Of a stretch of DNA of 29,349 bases, positions 29,305-29,349 are shown piece by piece. The stretch's first letter is position 1; each line of letters starts with the position of its first letter. The stretch is from JBJELF01 sp051879015 (GTDB lineage: Bacteria; Bacillota; Clostridia; Lachnospirales; Lachnospiraceae), in the NCBI GenBank assembly GCA_051879015.1, contig JBJELF010000021.1:1-29349 (forward strand), written 5' to 3'. The notes below the pieces were generated by a model. The model searched no databases, was not told the origin of the DNA, and saw only the letters and a list, made by a program, of their open reading frames with translations. Both the position numbers and the translations under genes were made by a program.

Positions 29305-29349
29305 TTGTATATCATGATGAGATATTTTTCAATGAATGCAGGAAAAGGA

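Noticed and set aside
1..29349. CRISPR array, tRNA, rRNA, insertion sequence or phage genes
   Set aside because: No regularly spaced direct repeats, no cloverleaf or rRNA sequence, no transposase, integrase or phage protein noticed by eye.

Overview
The window looks like a chromosomal segment of a low-to-mid GC, anaerobic, gut-type Clostridia, most likely Lachnospiraceae. This rests on protein flavour, strong AGGAGG ribosome binding sites, TTGACA/TATAAT promoters, a CIRCE operator, an oxygen-sensitive indolepyruvate:ferredoxin oxidoreductase and peptide ABC proteins of the type seen in that family. No species call is possible from sequence alone. I saw no rRNA, tRNA, CRISPR array, phage gene or transposase.

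Layout: 1-3590 carries housekeeping and stress genes: the 3' end of ftsH, a phosphoglucomutase/phosphomannomutase, and an hsp20 gene behind a CIRCE operator. Positions 3711-7817 form an apparent operon: a YerC-type TrpR-family regulator, iorA, iorB and a phenylacetate-CoA ligase (paaK), i.e. oxidative decarboxylation of aromatic 2-oxo acids with handling of the aryl-acetyl-CoA products. Positions 7870-9175 hold a NahK-like sugar/aminosugar kinase. Positions 9272-13603 hold an amidohydrolase-2 family enzyme (minus), a divergent acyl-CoA synthetase (plus) and a sodium:solute symporter (minus). A GNAT acetyltransferase follows at 13806-14294.

Positions 14477-22832 form the most unusual unit: a five-gene oligopeptide ABC transporter operon (oppA-B-C-D-F) in which four of the five proteins depart from the textbook architecture. 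The binding lipoprotein appears circularly permuted (its usual C-terminal segment sits at the N-terminus). OppB has a roughly 275-residue extracytoplasmic region between its first two membrane segments. OppD has a roughly 240-residue, partly coiled-coil insertion between Walker A and the Q-loop. OppF ends in a two-helix membrane module. A membrane-anchored protein with possible distant ApbE likeness follows. The window ends with mnmE-mnmG (tRNA wobble-uridine modification) and a convergent MATE exporter.

A second notable layer is a dispersed family of imperfect 40-bp palindromes (arms near ATGATACCAGGGTCAAAA and TTTTGACCCCGATATCAT). Three full-length copies (7922, 9184, 29265), one full copy with an insertion (3597) and three or four decayed ones (909, 2777, 13727, possibly 27701) occur, all in intergenic DNA. 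The asymmetric loop (TACC versus GGTA) lets each copy be oriented. It behaves like a MITE/REP-type family.
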